A stretch of DNA of 64,000 nucleotides from Thereva unica (taxonomy: Eukaryota > Arthropoda > Insecta > Diptera > Therevidae): positions 7,418,001-7,482,000 of the forward strand of contig OX465281.1 in the NCBI GenBank assembly GCA_949987705.1, given 5' to 3'. Position 1 is the stretch's first letter. The number at the start of each line of letters is the position of its first letter. The notes under the pieces were generated by a model. The model saw only the letters and a program-made list of their open reading frames with translations. It did no database searches and had not been told where the DNA came from. This document shows positions 10,551-21,300 of the stretch, piece after piece. The position numbers were made by a program, and so were the translations under genes.

Positions 10551-12906
10551 CACGTCAAGTGATTTTTGTGTGCAGGCTACATACTTCACCGGTTTCCCTT
10601 CTGCAAATCATTATTTAATGGTACTCATAGTGGGAGGGTCAGTTTTAATTGTTGTACCAGATGAAGACTAGGGTCTTTGGTTTTTGAACTTCTATTTATT
10701 TCTATTTTTGTGGACTCAAAATCAAGGACATTATTAAATTTAATATCATTCAATCAAAATCCTTTTAAAACCTTGAATGATTGAATGAAGTGTCTAGACG
10801 TTTCAAAATCAATCGTTGAGCCTTCAAAAGGCCTTCTTGAATACAAACTAATTTCGATAAAATCCAATTTGCATAAAGTCTGCAATTTTAATTAATTTTA
10901 CAAAATCTCGCCGATCTCCTGTGAACGTTGAAATTTGTCCAAATCCCTGTAGCCGAAGTGAAAGAACGACTGAAAAATCCACTTTGTATCAATAAAGCTA
11001 TTTTCCCATTTATCAATCGCCTTAAGATATTGACGTACACAAGTCTTACACAAAATGCACAGCTCTAAATCACTTTCTTTCTGCTTTCTTTCGCCAGTGT
11101 AGCAGCGACAAGGTTTCATTCAACAAAAGGCAATATACTCTCTTTATCTCCTGCAGTTGTTCTTGTCACGAATTGCCGCCTCGGTAGGGCCCTAAGCACC
11201 CGCACCCTACCCGGGCGGGAGGAGGGCCGGGAGTGAGGAAATTAAATTAAGGGGCACACATCTCAGCATACCCCAGGATGGAGATGGTAGCGAGCAAATA
11301 GACTTGAGAGGTTCATTAATAAAATCAGCAGATCCGTCAAGATGAACGCAAACAGACATGCAGACACATAAGCAGACAAACTGGCAAACATAGTGACAGA
11401 CCTTATGCAAAGTGTTTGCACGCCGCTTGTGGGATTAAGAGTTGACACTTGATAAATTGTTTTTTGTAGCCTATGAACTCAACAGGATCATCCCCGGGAA
11501 TTAATGGTTTTCCAATGCCGTGTGGGTCGGGCCCGAACACGCTCCGAACAATGCCAGCTTAATCCGGAGCCGCAAATGGCGGTAAAGTGCCGGCTTAGAA
11601 ATTATCAACAGGGAAAATTATGAATTTCTTCCGCGGAGATAAAGTCGAACATATTTTCTGGGAATAAGACGTTAAGTCGGGAATCACCCCTCAAGCCACC
11701 CCCAGACAACATAAAAATGTTGTTCACCTTTCGTCAAGTAATTAAAACTCCGGAAGAGCCGTCCGCAAATGAGTGTTCGCCCCTGAGTGGAAAATTGCGG
11801 CTCTCACTTTGGATTTAAATTTCCCTGACTCGGGGGCGAAGGACTTAGGGGTTGTTGTTTTTTCTTGTCCTGGGCGGGATTCTTTCTGCTTAATTGTGAC
11901 TTTTCCGCCTGTAATGGCGCCTGCCAAGGCGAGAGAGATGAAACATTCCCGTATACAGTAGTCAGCATTCGCGGAATGGAAGACATCAATCACCTGTCGC
12001 CCACCTGGGAAGGATCACATTAAATATTCCATTTGGAGGGACATCCCCATCAGAACGTCGTTTACTCCACCGAGCGGAATGGACATATTTTTTCTTCTTC
12101 TTTCGTGCTGTTGTTGGGAATAACGACCATTTCCCTTTCAAAGTAGTAAAACCGAATTTCTTCAAGGCGATGAAGACTTGAGAGACACCGCGCGATGGCC
12201 ATCTTGTTGATGGTGGTGGGAAAGCATTTATCATGGACTGTGATAAGGCGAAATGGGGCCCGCCATAGATGGGATTTTAACTTGACAAAAACCGGGTAAT
12301 TTGCGACTCTTAAAAGCAACTTTTTATCCTCGAGTCATTTGATGAAATGCGCTATTATGGCGCCCCGTACCGGGGTGGGAGAGAGAGTTGCGAACATTTC
12401 AAATCTGTTTCGTCGTTAGGAATTTATATTCGCAAATTTGTTTTAAATTGAATCCCAGGAAGTAGTTAGCGAAATTATGATGTAGTGACAAAAAAAAACA
12501 GTTTTAATGAAATCATCATTTTCATGTTATTGTGTCGCAGGAGAGGTGTTAAGCAGACAGGACAACAAGACACCTTTTTTTCAAGGTCAAAGCAAATGGA
12601 AACTTTTAAAAGGAATCCTTGAATTTTAATTTATTTTTAAACTGAGTGTCGTTTAAAATGTAAATTGTAATTGCGGAAAGTTTCAAAAATTGGTGGATGG
12701 AGCACAACCTTATTTTGGGTATAATTATTCTTTATCTTTTTTTTAAGAATTTGGCTTAGTAACATTTTACCTATCTGTTTAAAAAATATCCGGAGCTTAA
12801 CATTTGAAAAATTAAACGTAAAGGATATTGATAAAATTTATGACCCTGAAGTGGCACCACTGTACCGTTACCAAAACCCTAAGGTTTAACCCAATCTGTT
12901 CATCAG
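10551..12906. other. Intergenic region, no gene recognised
   Basis: No supported gene, RNA or element ends. Overlapping short ORFs on both strands between 11740 and 12320 have no recognisable motif. Around 11190-11240 the base composition becomes GC-rich. Confidence 0.5.
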
Positions 12907-12922
12907 TACCCAGTGGGAAAAA
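12907..12922 (+). repeat. Left copy of a 16-bp inverted match flanking the satellite locus
   Basis: TACCCAGTGGGAAAAA here recurs inverted at 35814-35829. The following 70 bp is rich in GGAGC/GCTCC palindromes (for example GCTCCAAGA...TCTTGGAGC), and similar GCTCC motifs precede the right copy. It could be one terminus of a TIR element with TA flanks. That is inference. Confidence 0.5.
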
Positions 12923-13249
12923 GGAGTGCTCCAAGAGCCATCTTGGAGCGCTCCAAAAGGAGCATAGAGTGCTCCCGTTGCCATACCCGTTCTATATTCT
13001 TTTTAACATTGCATGTCATTGCGAGGGAGCATACGTTTTTAAGCTCCCAAAAACGCGTTGTTGGAGCATTATAAAAAAGCTTTTTAAAAAAGAAATACAG
13101 GAATACCTCGCATAGTACTGCTTCGATCAGTACGGTTTCTCTATAGTACGGATTTGAAATTTTCAAAAAAAAAAAAAATTGTTCTTGGAAAAAATTGTTC
13201 TAAAAAAAATAATAAAATTAAATTTTCAAAATAATTTTTTTTTAAATGA

Positions 13250-13371
13250 AATTTTTGGTATTTTCACTTTATTATGAAAACATACAATTTTCGGTATTTT
13301 CCCTTTATAATGAAAACATTAAATTTTCGGTACATACATATATGTATTTTTCCTTTATTATGAAAACATAC
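13250..13371 (+). repeat. Short tandem repeat beside the satellite
   Basis: Three imperfect copies of a 38-47 bp AT-rich unit containing TTTTCGGTATTTTCCCTTTA and TATGAAAACAT-like segments. The repeat is open in the same frame as the LINE fragment downstream, but only by chance. Confidence 0.65.
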
Positions 13372-13456
13372 GGCACGCGCTCGCCAATGTATAGGCGGCG
13401 ACAAATCCAAGTTGGCGCTGTGTTGGCGAGTGTGGCGCATGAAGCGGTGAGATTAC

Positions 13457-13631
13457 CTGGCATACGACAAGGGCCAGACGTTGGCATACGACAAGGGCCC
13501 GACGTTGGCATACGACAAGGGCCCGACGTTGGCATACGACAAGGGTCCAAGGCCCAAGGTTGTTATGATGTTGGCATTTATTATCAGGGTAACGCTGGTA
13601 TACAATACAGGATCAATGTTGGCATGCAATA
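13457..13631 (+). repeat. Left end of the 24-bp satellite, cut off by a LINE
   Basis: Four standard 24-bp monomers (13457-13543) are followed by the start of a linker of diverged monomers. The linker stops at GGCATGCAATA (13621-13631), where the LINE begins, and resumes at 15722. Intact copies of this linker at about 16085 and 18095 show the uninterrupted sequence. Confidence 0.92.
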
Positions 13632-15721
13632 CCGATTTTTCTCCTCGGTGGGTCCGGAAATGGCTAAGAAATTTGATGACGTCTCCATTCAACCTCTTGA
13701 TAGCGAACAAATTACAATTCAAGACTCTATATTCTTAAATCCTGCCACTGAATCAGAAATTTTGAAAATCATCTCACAATTGAACAGTAATAAAGCGTCT
13801 GGTATTGACGGCATACGAGCAAAAACTCTAAAGTCAGTTTCACATTTGATTTGCAAGCCTTTAACTTATATTATAAATCGATGTCTAGAATTTGGAATTT
13901 TTCCTGATCAATTTAAGAAAGCCGAAATTGTACCGATATTCAAATCGGGTGATAAAGATAAAACAACAAATTACCGTCCAATTTCACTTATATCTAACTT
14001 AGCGAAAATATTTGAAAAATTGTTGAAAACAAGATTAAATAATTATATAAATAAACATAAAATTATTAGTCAAAATCAATACGGTTTCCAGGCTGGAATA
14101 AGTACTGACGATGCACTTGTTAAGGTGTTTGATGAAGTCCATGATGCAATAAGTAAAACAGCACCTTGTGTAGCAATATTTCTAGACCTTGCAAAAGCGT
14201 TCGATACAGTCAACCATAACTTTTTATTGCAAAAACTTTATAAACTAGGATTTAGAGGTATAGCGCATGATCTCCTACGCAGTTACCTAACGAATAGAAC
14301 TCAAATTGTTAAAATAGATGATGTATATAGTAATGAGATGCGTGTACGCTGTGGTGTTCCACAGGGCACGATATTAGGTCCTATCTTATTCATACTGTAT
14401 ATTAACAGTATGCTTAGGATGGACTTAGGTTGCGAAATTGTATCTTTTGCAGATGACACAGTATTAATTGTCAAAGGAGAGACGTGGGAACAAGCGTTAC
14501 AAACTGCCAATGTAATGATAAATAAAGTAAAGAAATGGTTATCTCAGAATCACCTCTCCCTTAATGTGGAAAAAACAGTATATATGACGTTTGGCAGTTA
14601 TAGAAATAGTTTACCGCTCAATACGAACATTACAATACATGCTGTGAATTGTTATCCGCGTACTTGTGATTGTTCGCAGATAAAACGAGTATCACATACT
14701 AAGTATTTAGGTGTAATAGTGGATTCGAATTTAAACTGGACAGAGCACGTCAAAAAAGTAGTCCAGAAATCCCGATTTATGATTTACCTCGTGTACAAGT
14801 TAAAACCGATTCTTACGAGCAAACAATTGTTAACGATTTATTATGGTTTATTCTGGTCGATTGTAACGTATGGCATTACTGTTTGGGGAGGCACGCATGA
14901 TGTGTCAATGAGGCCTCTTCTTACTGTTCAAAAAAAACTAGTCAAACTCATTTTCAATAAACCTCTATTCTACTCCTCGGGGGATTTGTACAAAGAACAA
15001 TCTATTATAAGTATAAGAAAATATTTCATTGAGAAATCGATCTTTCGAAATTTTAATTCACTACAATCCGCATACCAGCAGTTGAAAGAAAGTTTATCCA
15101 GACATCGAATTGTTCCAGCGCCTAAAGTGTTAAAACAAATCGATAGGCGAAATCATAAATATATTGGAAACAAAACTTTTAATTTACTTCCTGATGAGTT
15201 AAAAGAAAAAGGAATGTCGACCCTAATTAATAGCAAGCTGATAAGAAAGTGGATTATTGAACTATCACCTCCAACTATTAAAAGTCTATTTCATCCAGAC
15301 CTGTGATATGATAGTAGCTTGAAATTTTATTGTACTAGATTTGAACTGTTTTCTTCTTCTTTTTTCAATTTTATTTTTTGTATATATATATATTTTTTTT
15401 TTTTTACATATGATATTGAATTGTTTTGTACACACTTATTGAGAGAATTTTGAAATATTAAAGCCAAATAGACAAACCAAGCAGGTCCGCGCACGGGCAA
15501 ACTGCCTTCTGCGGAGATATTATTATTTGTATTGTATCGAATCGAGGAACAGGTTGTCCTTTATCCTGGCCATAGAGCGGGCGGACTTACTAACCCGTTC
15601 GTATGACCGGGGCATAAGGGTTGCTATGTTAGTTTTGTGATCTTACTTTAACTTTGTGAATAATATCTGTAAATTTTAATTACACCTGTTAATAAATAAA
15701 TAAAAAATAAATAAAAAAAAA
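13632..15721 (+). mobile_element. 5'-truncated LINE inserted in the satellite
   Basis: The left junction is at 13631/13632. The right junction lies in the (TAAA)n/A-rich tail at about 15690-15725. Comparison with the intact linkers places the target within GCAATA/AAGAACC. AATA is present at both junctions (13628-13631 and 15722-15725), a possible 4-bp duplication blurred by the tail. The element has a reverse transcriptase and about 400 bp of 3' UTR, with no endonuclease or ORF1. It therefore arrived after the satellite linker existed. Confidence 0.9.
13633..15306 (+). CDS. LINE reverse transcriptase (5'-truncated ORF2)
   Basis: RNA-directed DNA polymerase of a non-LTR retrotransposon, used for target-primed reverse transcription. 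Motifs in order: NKASGIDGI, NYRPISLIS, motif A FLDLAKAFDTVNH (catalytic Asp), motif B GVPQGTILGPILF, motif C FADDT (catalytic Asp pair, near 14449), LNVEKT, and HTKYLGVIVD in the thumb. The C-terminus is about 250 residues without RNase H. The frame is open for about 557 codons with no stop, so the insertion looks recent. The open frame extends upstream to 13246, but that part is host repeat and satellite read through by chance. The native start and the APE endonuclease are missing. It resembles the Jockey/CR1 group, and the exact clade is not settled. Confidence 0.9.
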   Translation, partial: RFFSSVGPEMAKKFDDVSIQPLDSEQITIQDSIFLNPATESEILKIISQLNSNKASGIDGIRAKTLKSVSHLICKPLTYIINRCLEFGIFPDQFKKAEIVPIFKSGDKDKTTNYRPISLISNLAKIFEKLLKTRLNNYINKHKIISQNQYGFQAGISTDDALVKVFDEVHDAISKTAPCVAIFLDLAKAFDTVNHNFLLQKLYKLGFRGIAHDLLRSYLTNRTQIVKIDDVYSNEMRVRCGVPQGTILGPILFILYINSMLRMDLGCEIVSFADDTVLIVKGETWEQALQTANVMINKVKKWLSQNHLSLNVEKTVYMTFGSYRNSLPLNTNITIHAVNCYPRTCDCSQIKRVSHTKYLGVIVDSNLNWTEHVKKVVQKSRFMIYLVYKLKPILTSKQLLTIYYGLFWSIVTYGITVWGGTHDVSMRPLLTVQKKLVKLIFNKPLFYSSGDLYKEQSIISIRKYFIEKSIFRNFNSLQSAYQQLKESLSRHRIVPAPKVLKQIDRRNHKYIGNKTFNLLPDELKEKGMSTLINSKLIRKWIIELSPPTIKSLFHPDL

Positions 15722-15858
15722 AATAAAGAACCAACGTTGGCATACGATAAGGGTTCAACATTGGCATACGATAAGGGTTCGACGTTGGCATACGATAACG
15801 GTTTAACGTTGGCATACGATAACGGTTCAACGTTGCCAAAAGATGGCGCGACGTTGTC
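15722..15858 (+). repeat. Satellite linker block 1, right half
   Basis: Continuation of the linker begun at 13544, now on the other side of the LINE. It consists of diverged 24-mers of the GATAAGGGTTC and GATAACGGTTC types, then GTTGCCAAAAGAT. Relative to the other two copies it lacks 27 bp (the part encoding GVASHPTV in the TLAYDKGP frame). Confidence 0.9.
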
Positions 15859-16084
15859 ATACGACAAGGGCCCGACGTTGGCATACGACAAGGGCCCGAC
15901 GTTGGCATACGACATGGGCCCGACGTTGGCATACGACAAGGGCCCGACGTTGGCATACGACAAGGGCCCGACGTTGGCATACGACAAGGGCCCGACGTTG
16001 GCATACGACATGGGCCCGACGTTGGCATACGACAAGGGCCCGACATTGTCATACGACAAGGGCCCGACGTTGGCATACGACAAG

Positions 16085-16355
16085 GGTCCAAGGCCCAAGG
16101 TTGTTATGATGTTGGCATTTATTATCAGGGTAACGCTGGTATACAATACAGGATCAATGTTGGCATGCAATAAAGAACCAACGTTGGCATACGATAAGGG
16201 TTCAACATTGGCATACGATAAGGGTTCAACGTTGGCATACGATAAGGGTTCGACGTTGGCATACGATAACGGTTTAACGTTGGCATTCGATAACGGTTCA
16301 ACGTTGCCAAAAGATGTTGGCGTTGCGTCACATCCCACAGTTGGCGCGACGTTGT
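16085..16355 (+). repeat. Satellite linker block 2, intact
   Basis: About 270 bp of old, diverged monomers between homogeneous tracts. The blocks still parse in 24-bp steps: GATGTTGGCATTTATT..., AACGCTGGTATACAAT..., AATGTTGGCATGCAAT... and AACGTTGGCATACGAT... Each keeps the GTTGGCAT-like core. One monomer more than block 3. It shows the sequence before LINE insertion, GGCATGCAATAAAGAACC. Confidence 0.92.
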
Positions 16356-18094
16356 CATACGACAAGGGCCCGACGTTGGCATACTACAAGGGCCCGACGT
16401 TGGCATACGACATGGGCCCGACGTTGGCATACGACAAGGGCCCGACGTTGGCATACGACATGGGCCCGACGTTGGCATACGACAAGGGCCCGACGTTGGC
16501 ATACGACAAGGGCCCGATGTTGTCATACGACAAGGGCCCGACGTTGGCATACGACAAGGGCCCGACGTTGGCATACGACAAGGGCCCGACGTTGGCATAC
16601 GACATGGGCCCGACGTTGGCATACGACAAGGGCCCGACGTTGGCATACGACAAGGGCCCGACGTTGGCATACGACAAGGGCCCGACGTTGGCATACGACA
16701 TGGGCCCGACGTTGGCATACGACAAGGGCCCGACGTTGGCATACGACATGGGTCCGACGTTGGCATACGACAAGGGCCCGACGTTGGCATACGACAAGGG
16801 CCCGACGTTGGCATACGACATGGGCCCGACGTTGGCATACGACAAGGGCCCGACGTTGGCATACGACAAGGGCCCGACGTTGGCATACGACATGGGCCCG
16901 ACGTTGGCATACGACATGGGCCCGACGTTGGCATACGACAAGGGCCCGACGTTGGCATACGACATGGGCCCGACGTTGGCATACGACAAGGGCCCGACGT
17001 TGGCATACGACAAGGGCCCGACGTTGGCATACGACAAGGGCCCGACGTTGGCATACGACAAGGGCCCGACGTTGGCATACGAAAAGGGCCCGACGTTGGC
17101 ATACGACAAGGGCCCGACGTTGGCATACGACAAGGGCCCGACGTTGGCATACGACATGGGCCCGACGTTGGCATACGACAAGGGCCCGACGTTGGCATAC
17201 GACAAGGGCCCGACGTTGGCATACGACAAGGGCCCGACGTTGGCATACGACATGGGCCCGACGTTGGCATACGACAAGGGCCCGACGTTGGCATACGACA
17301 TGGGCCCGACGTTGGCATACGACAAGGGCCCGACGTTGGCATACGACATGGGCCCGACGTTGGCATACGACAAGGGCCCGACGTTGGCATACGACAAGGG
17401 CCCGACGTTGGCATACGACATGGGCCCGACGTTGGCATACGACAAGGGCCCGACGTTGGCATACGACAAGGGCCCGACGTTGGCATACGACATGGGCCCG
17501 ACGTTGGCATACGACATGGGCCCGACGTTGGCATACGACATGGGCCCGATGTTGGCATACGACAAGGGCCCGACGTTGGCATACGACATGGGCCCGACGT
17601 TGGCATACGACAAGGGCCCGACGTTGGCATACGACAAGGGCCCGACGTTGGCATACGACATGGGCCCGACGTTGGCATACGACAAGGGCCCGACGTTGGC
17701 ATACGACATGGGCCCGACGTTGGCATACGACAAGGGCCCGACGTTGGCATACGACAAGGGCCCGACGTTGGCATACGACATGGGCCCGACGTTGGCATAC
17801 GACAAGGGCCCGACGTTGGCATACGACAAGGGCCCGACGTTGGCATACGACATGGGCCCGACGTTGGCATACGACAAGGGCCCGACGTTGGCATACGACA
17901 AGGGCCCGACGTTGGCATACGACATGGGCCCGACGTTGGCATACGACAAGGGCCCGACGTTGGCATACGACATGGGCCCGACGTTGGCATACGACAAGGG
18001 CCCGACGTTGGCATACGACAAGGGCCCGGCGTTGGCATACGACATGGGCCCGACGTTGGCATACGACAAGGGCCGGACGTTGGCATACGACAAG

Positions 18095-18340
18095 GGTCCA
18101 AGGCCCAAGGTTGTTATGATGTTGGCATTTATTATCAGGGTAACGCTGGTATACAATAGAGGATCAATGTTGGCATGCAATAAAGAACCAACGTTGGCAT
18201 ACGATAAGGGTTCAACATTGGCATACGATAAGGGTTCGACGTTGGCATACGATAACGGTTTAACGTTGGCATACGATAACGGTTCAACGTTGCCAAAAGA
18301 TGTTGGCGTTGCGTCACATCCCACAGTTGGCGCGACGTTG
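18095..18340 (+). repeat. Satellite linker block 3, intact
   Basis: Same block as 16085-16355 but one 24-bp monomer shorter. It is about 2.0 kb from block 2. It keeps the TLAYDKGP frame open although two of the other plus frames hit stops here. Confidence 0.92.
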
Positions 18341-21300
18341 TCATACGACAAGGGCCCGACGTTGGCATACGACAAGGGCCCGACGTTGGCATACGACATG
18401 GGCCCGACTTTGGCATACGACAAGGGCCCGACGTTGGCATACGACAAGGGCCCGACGTTGGCATACGACAAGGGCCCGACGTTGGCATACGACATGGGCC
18501 CGACGTTGGCATACGACAAGGGCCCGACGTTGGCATACGACAAGGGCCCGACGTTGGCATACGACATGGGCCCTACGTTGGCATACGACAAGGGCCCGAC
18601 GTTGGCATACGACAAGGGCCCGACGTTGGCATACGACAACGGCCCGACGTTGGCATACGACATGGGCCCGACGTTGGCATACGACAAGGGCCCGACGTTG
18701 GCATACGACAAGGGCCCGACGTTGGCATACGACAAGGGCCCGACGTTGGCATACGACAAGGGCCCGACGTTGGCATACGACATGGGCCCGATGTTGGCAT
18801 ACGACAAGGGCCCGACGTTGGCATACGACAAGGGCCCGACGTTGGCATACGACATGGGCCCGACGTTGGCATACGACAAGGGCCCGACGTTGGCATACGA
18901 CAAGGGCCCGACGTTGGCATACGACAAGGGCCCGACGTTGGCATACGACAAGGGCCCGACGTTGGCATACGACATGGGCCCAACGTTGGCATACGACAAG
19001 GGCCCGACGTTGGCATACGACAAGGGCCCGACGTTGGCATACGACATGGGCCCGACGTTGGCATACGACAAGGGCCCGACGTTGGCATACGACAAGGGCC
19101 CGACGTTGGCATACGACATGGGCCCGACGTTGGCATACGACAAGGGCCCGACGTTGGCATACGACAAGGGCCCGACGTTGGCATACGACAAGGGCCCGAC
19201 GTTGGCATACGACAAGGGCCCGACGTTGGCATACGGCATGGGCCCGACGTTGGCATACGACAAGGGCTCGACGTTGGCATACGACAAGGGCCCGACGTTG
19301 GCATACGACATGGGCCCGACTTTGGCATACGACAAGGGCCCGACGTTGGCATACGACAAGGGCCCGACGTTGGCATACGACAAGGGCCCGACGTTGGCAT
19401 ACGACATGGGCCCGACGTTGGCATACGACAAGGGCCCGACGTTGGCATACGACAAGGGCCCGACGTTGGCATACGACATGGGCCCGACGTTGGCATACGA
19501 CAAGGGCCCGACGTTGGCATACGACAAGGGCCCGACGTTGGCATACGACAAGGGCCCGACGTTGGCATACGACATGGGCCCGACGTTGGCATACGACAAG
19601 GGCCCAACGTTGGCATACGACATGGGCCCGACATTGGCATACGACAAGGGCCCGACGTTGGCATACGACATGGGCCCGACGTTGGCATACGACAAGGGCT
19701 CGACGTTGGCATACGACAAGGGCCCGACGTTGGCATACGACATGGGCCCGACGTTGGCATACGACAAGGGCCCGACGTTGGCATACGACATGGGCCCGAC
19801 GTTGGCATACGACAAGGGCCCGACGTTGGCATACGACATGGGCCCGACTTTGGCATACGACATGGGCCCGACGTTGGCATACGACAAGGGCCCGACGTTG
19901 GCATACGACATGGGCCCGACGTTGGCATACGACAAGGGCCCGACGTTGGCATACGACAAGGGCCCGACGTTGGCATACGACATGGGCCCGACGTTGGCAT
20001 ACGACAAGGGCCCGACGTTGGCATACGACAGGGGCCCGACGTTGGCATACGACATGGGCCCGACGTTGGCATACGACAAGGGCCCGACGTTGGCATACGA
20101 CAAGGGCCCGACGTTGGCATACGACAAGGGCCCGACGTTGGCATACGACATAGGCCCGACGTTGGCACACGACAAGGGCCCGACGTTGGCATACGACAAG
20201 GGCCCGACGTTGGCATACGACAAGGGCCCGACGTTGGCATACGACAAGGGCCCGACGTTGGCATACGACAAGGGCCCGACGTTGGCATACGGCAAGGGCC
20301 CGACGTTGGCATACGACATGGGCCCGACGTTGGCATACGACAAGGGCCCGACGTTGGCATACGACAAGGGCCCGACGTTGGCATACGACAAGGGCCCGAC
20401 GTTGGCATACGACATGGGCCCGACGTTGGCATACGACAAGGGCCCGACGTTGGCATACGACAAGGGCCCGACGTTGGCATACGACATGGGCCCGACGTTG
20501 GCATACGACATGGGCCCGACGTTGGCATACGACAAGGGCCCGACGTTGGCATACGACATGGGCCCGACGTTGGCATACGACAAGGGCCCGACGTTGGCAT
20601 ACGACAAGGGCCCGACGTTGGCATACGACATGGGCCCGACGTTGGCATACGACAAGGGCCCGACGCTGGCATACGACAAGGGCCCGACGTTGGCATACGA
20701 CATGGGCCCGACGTTGGCATACGACAAGGGCCCGACGTTGTCATACGACAAGGGCCCGACGTTGGCATACGACAAGGGCCCGACGTTGGCATACGACAAG
20801 GGCCCGACGTTGGCATACGACAAGGCCCCGACGTTGGCATACGACATGGGCCCGACGTTGGCATACGACAAGGGCCCGACGTTGGCATACGACAAGGGCC
20901 CGACGTTGGCATACGACAAGGGCCCGACGTTGGCATACGACAAGGGCCCGACGTTGGCATACGACAAGGGCCCGACGTTGGCATACGACATGGGCCCGAC
21001 GTTGGCATACGACAAGGGCCCGACGTTGGCATACGACAAGGGCCCGACGTTGGCATACGACATGGGCCCGACGTTGGCATACGACAAGGGCCCGACGTTG
21101 GCATACGACAAGGGCCCGACGTTGGCATACGACATGGGCCCGACGTTGGCATACGACAAGGGCCCGACGTTGGCATACGACATGGGCCCGACGTTGGCAT
21201 ACGACAAGGGCCCGACGTTGGCATACGACAAGGGCTCGACGTTGGCATACGACAAGGGCCCGACGTTGGCATACGACAAGGGCCCGACGTTGGCATACGA

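Noticed and set aside
11742..12319. Overlapping ORFs of 60-85 codons on both strands
   Set aside because: Lengths are as expected by chance and no family, splice pattern or conserved motif is visible.
13246..13631. N-terminal domain of the LINE reverse transcriptase
   Set aside because: This part is AT-rich local repeat plus satellite. The LINE begins at 13632, as shown by the intact linkers at 16085 and 18095.
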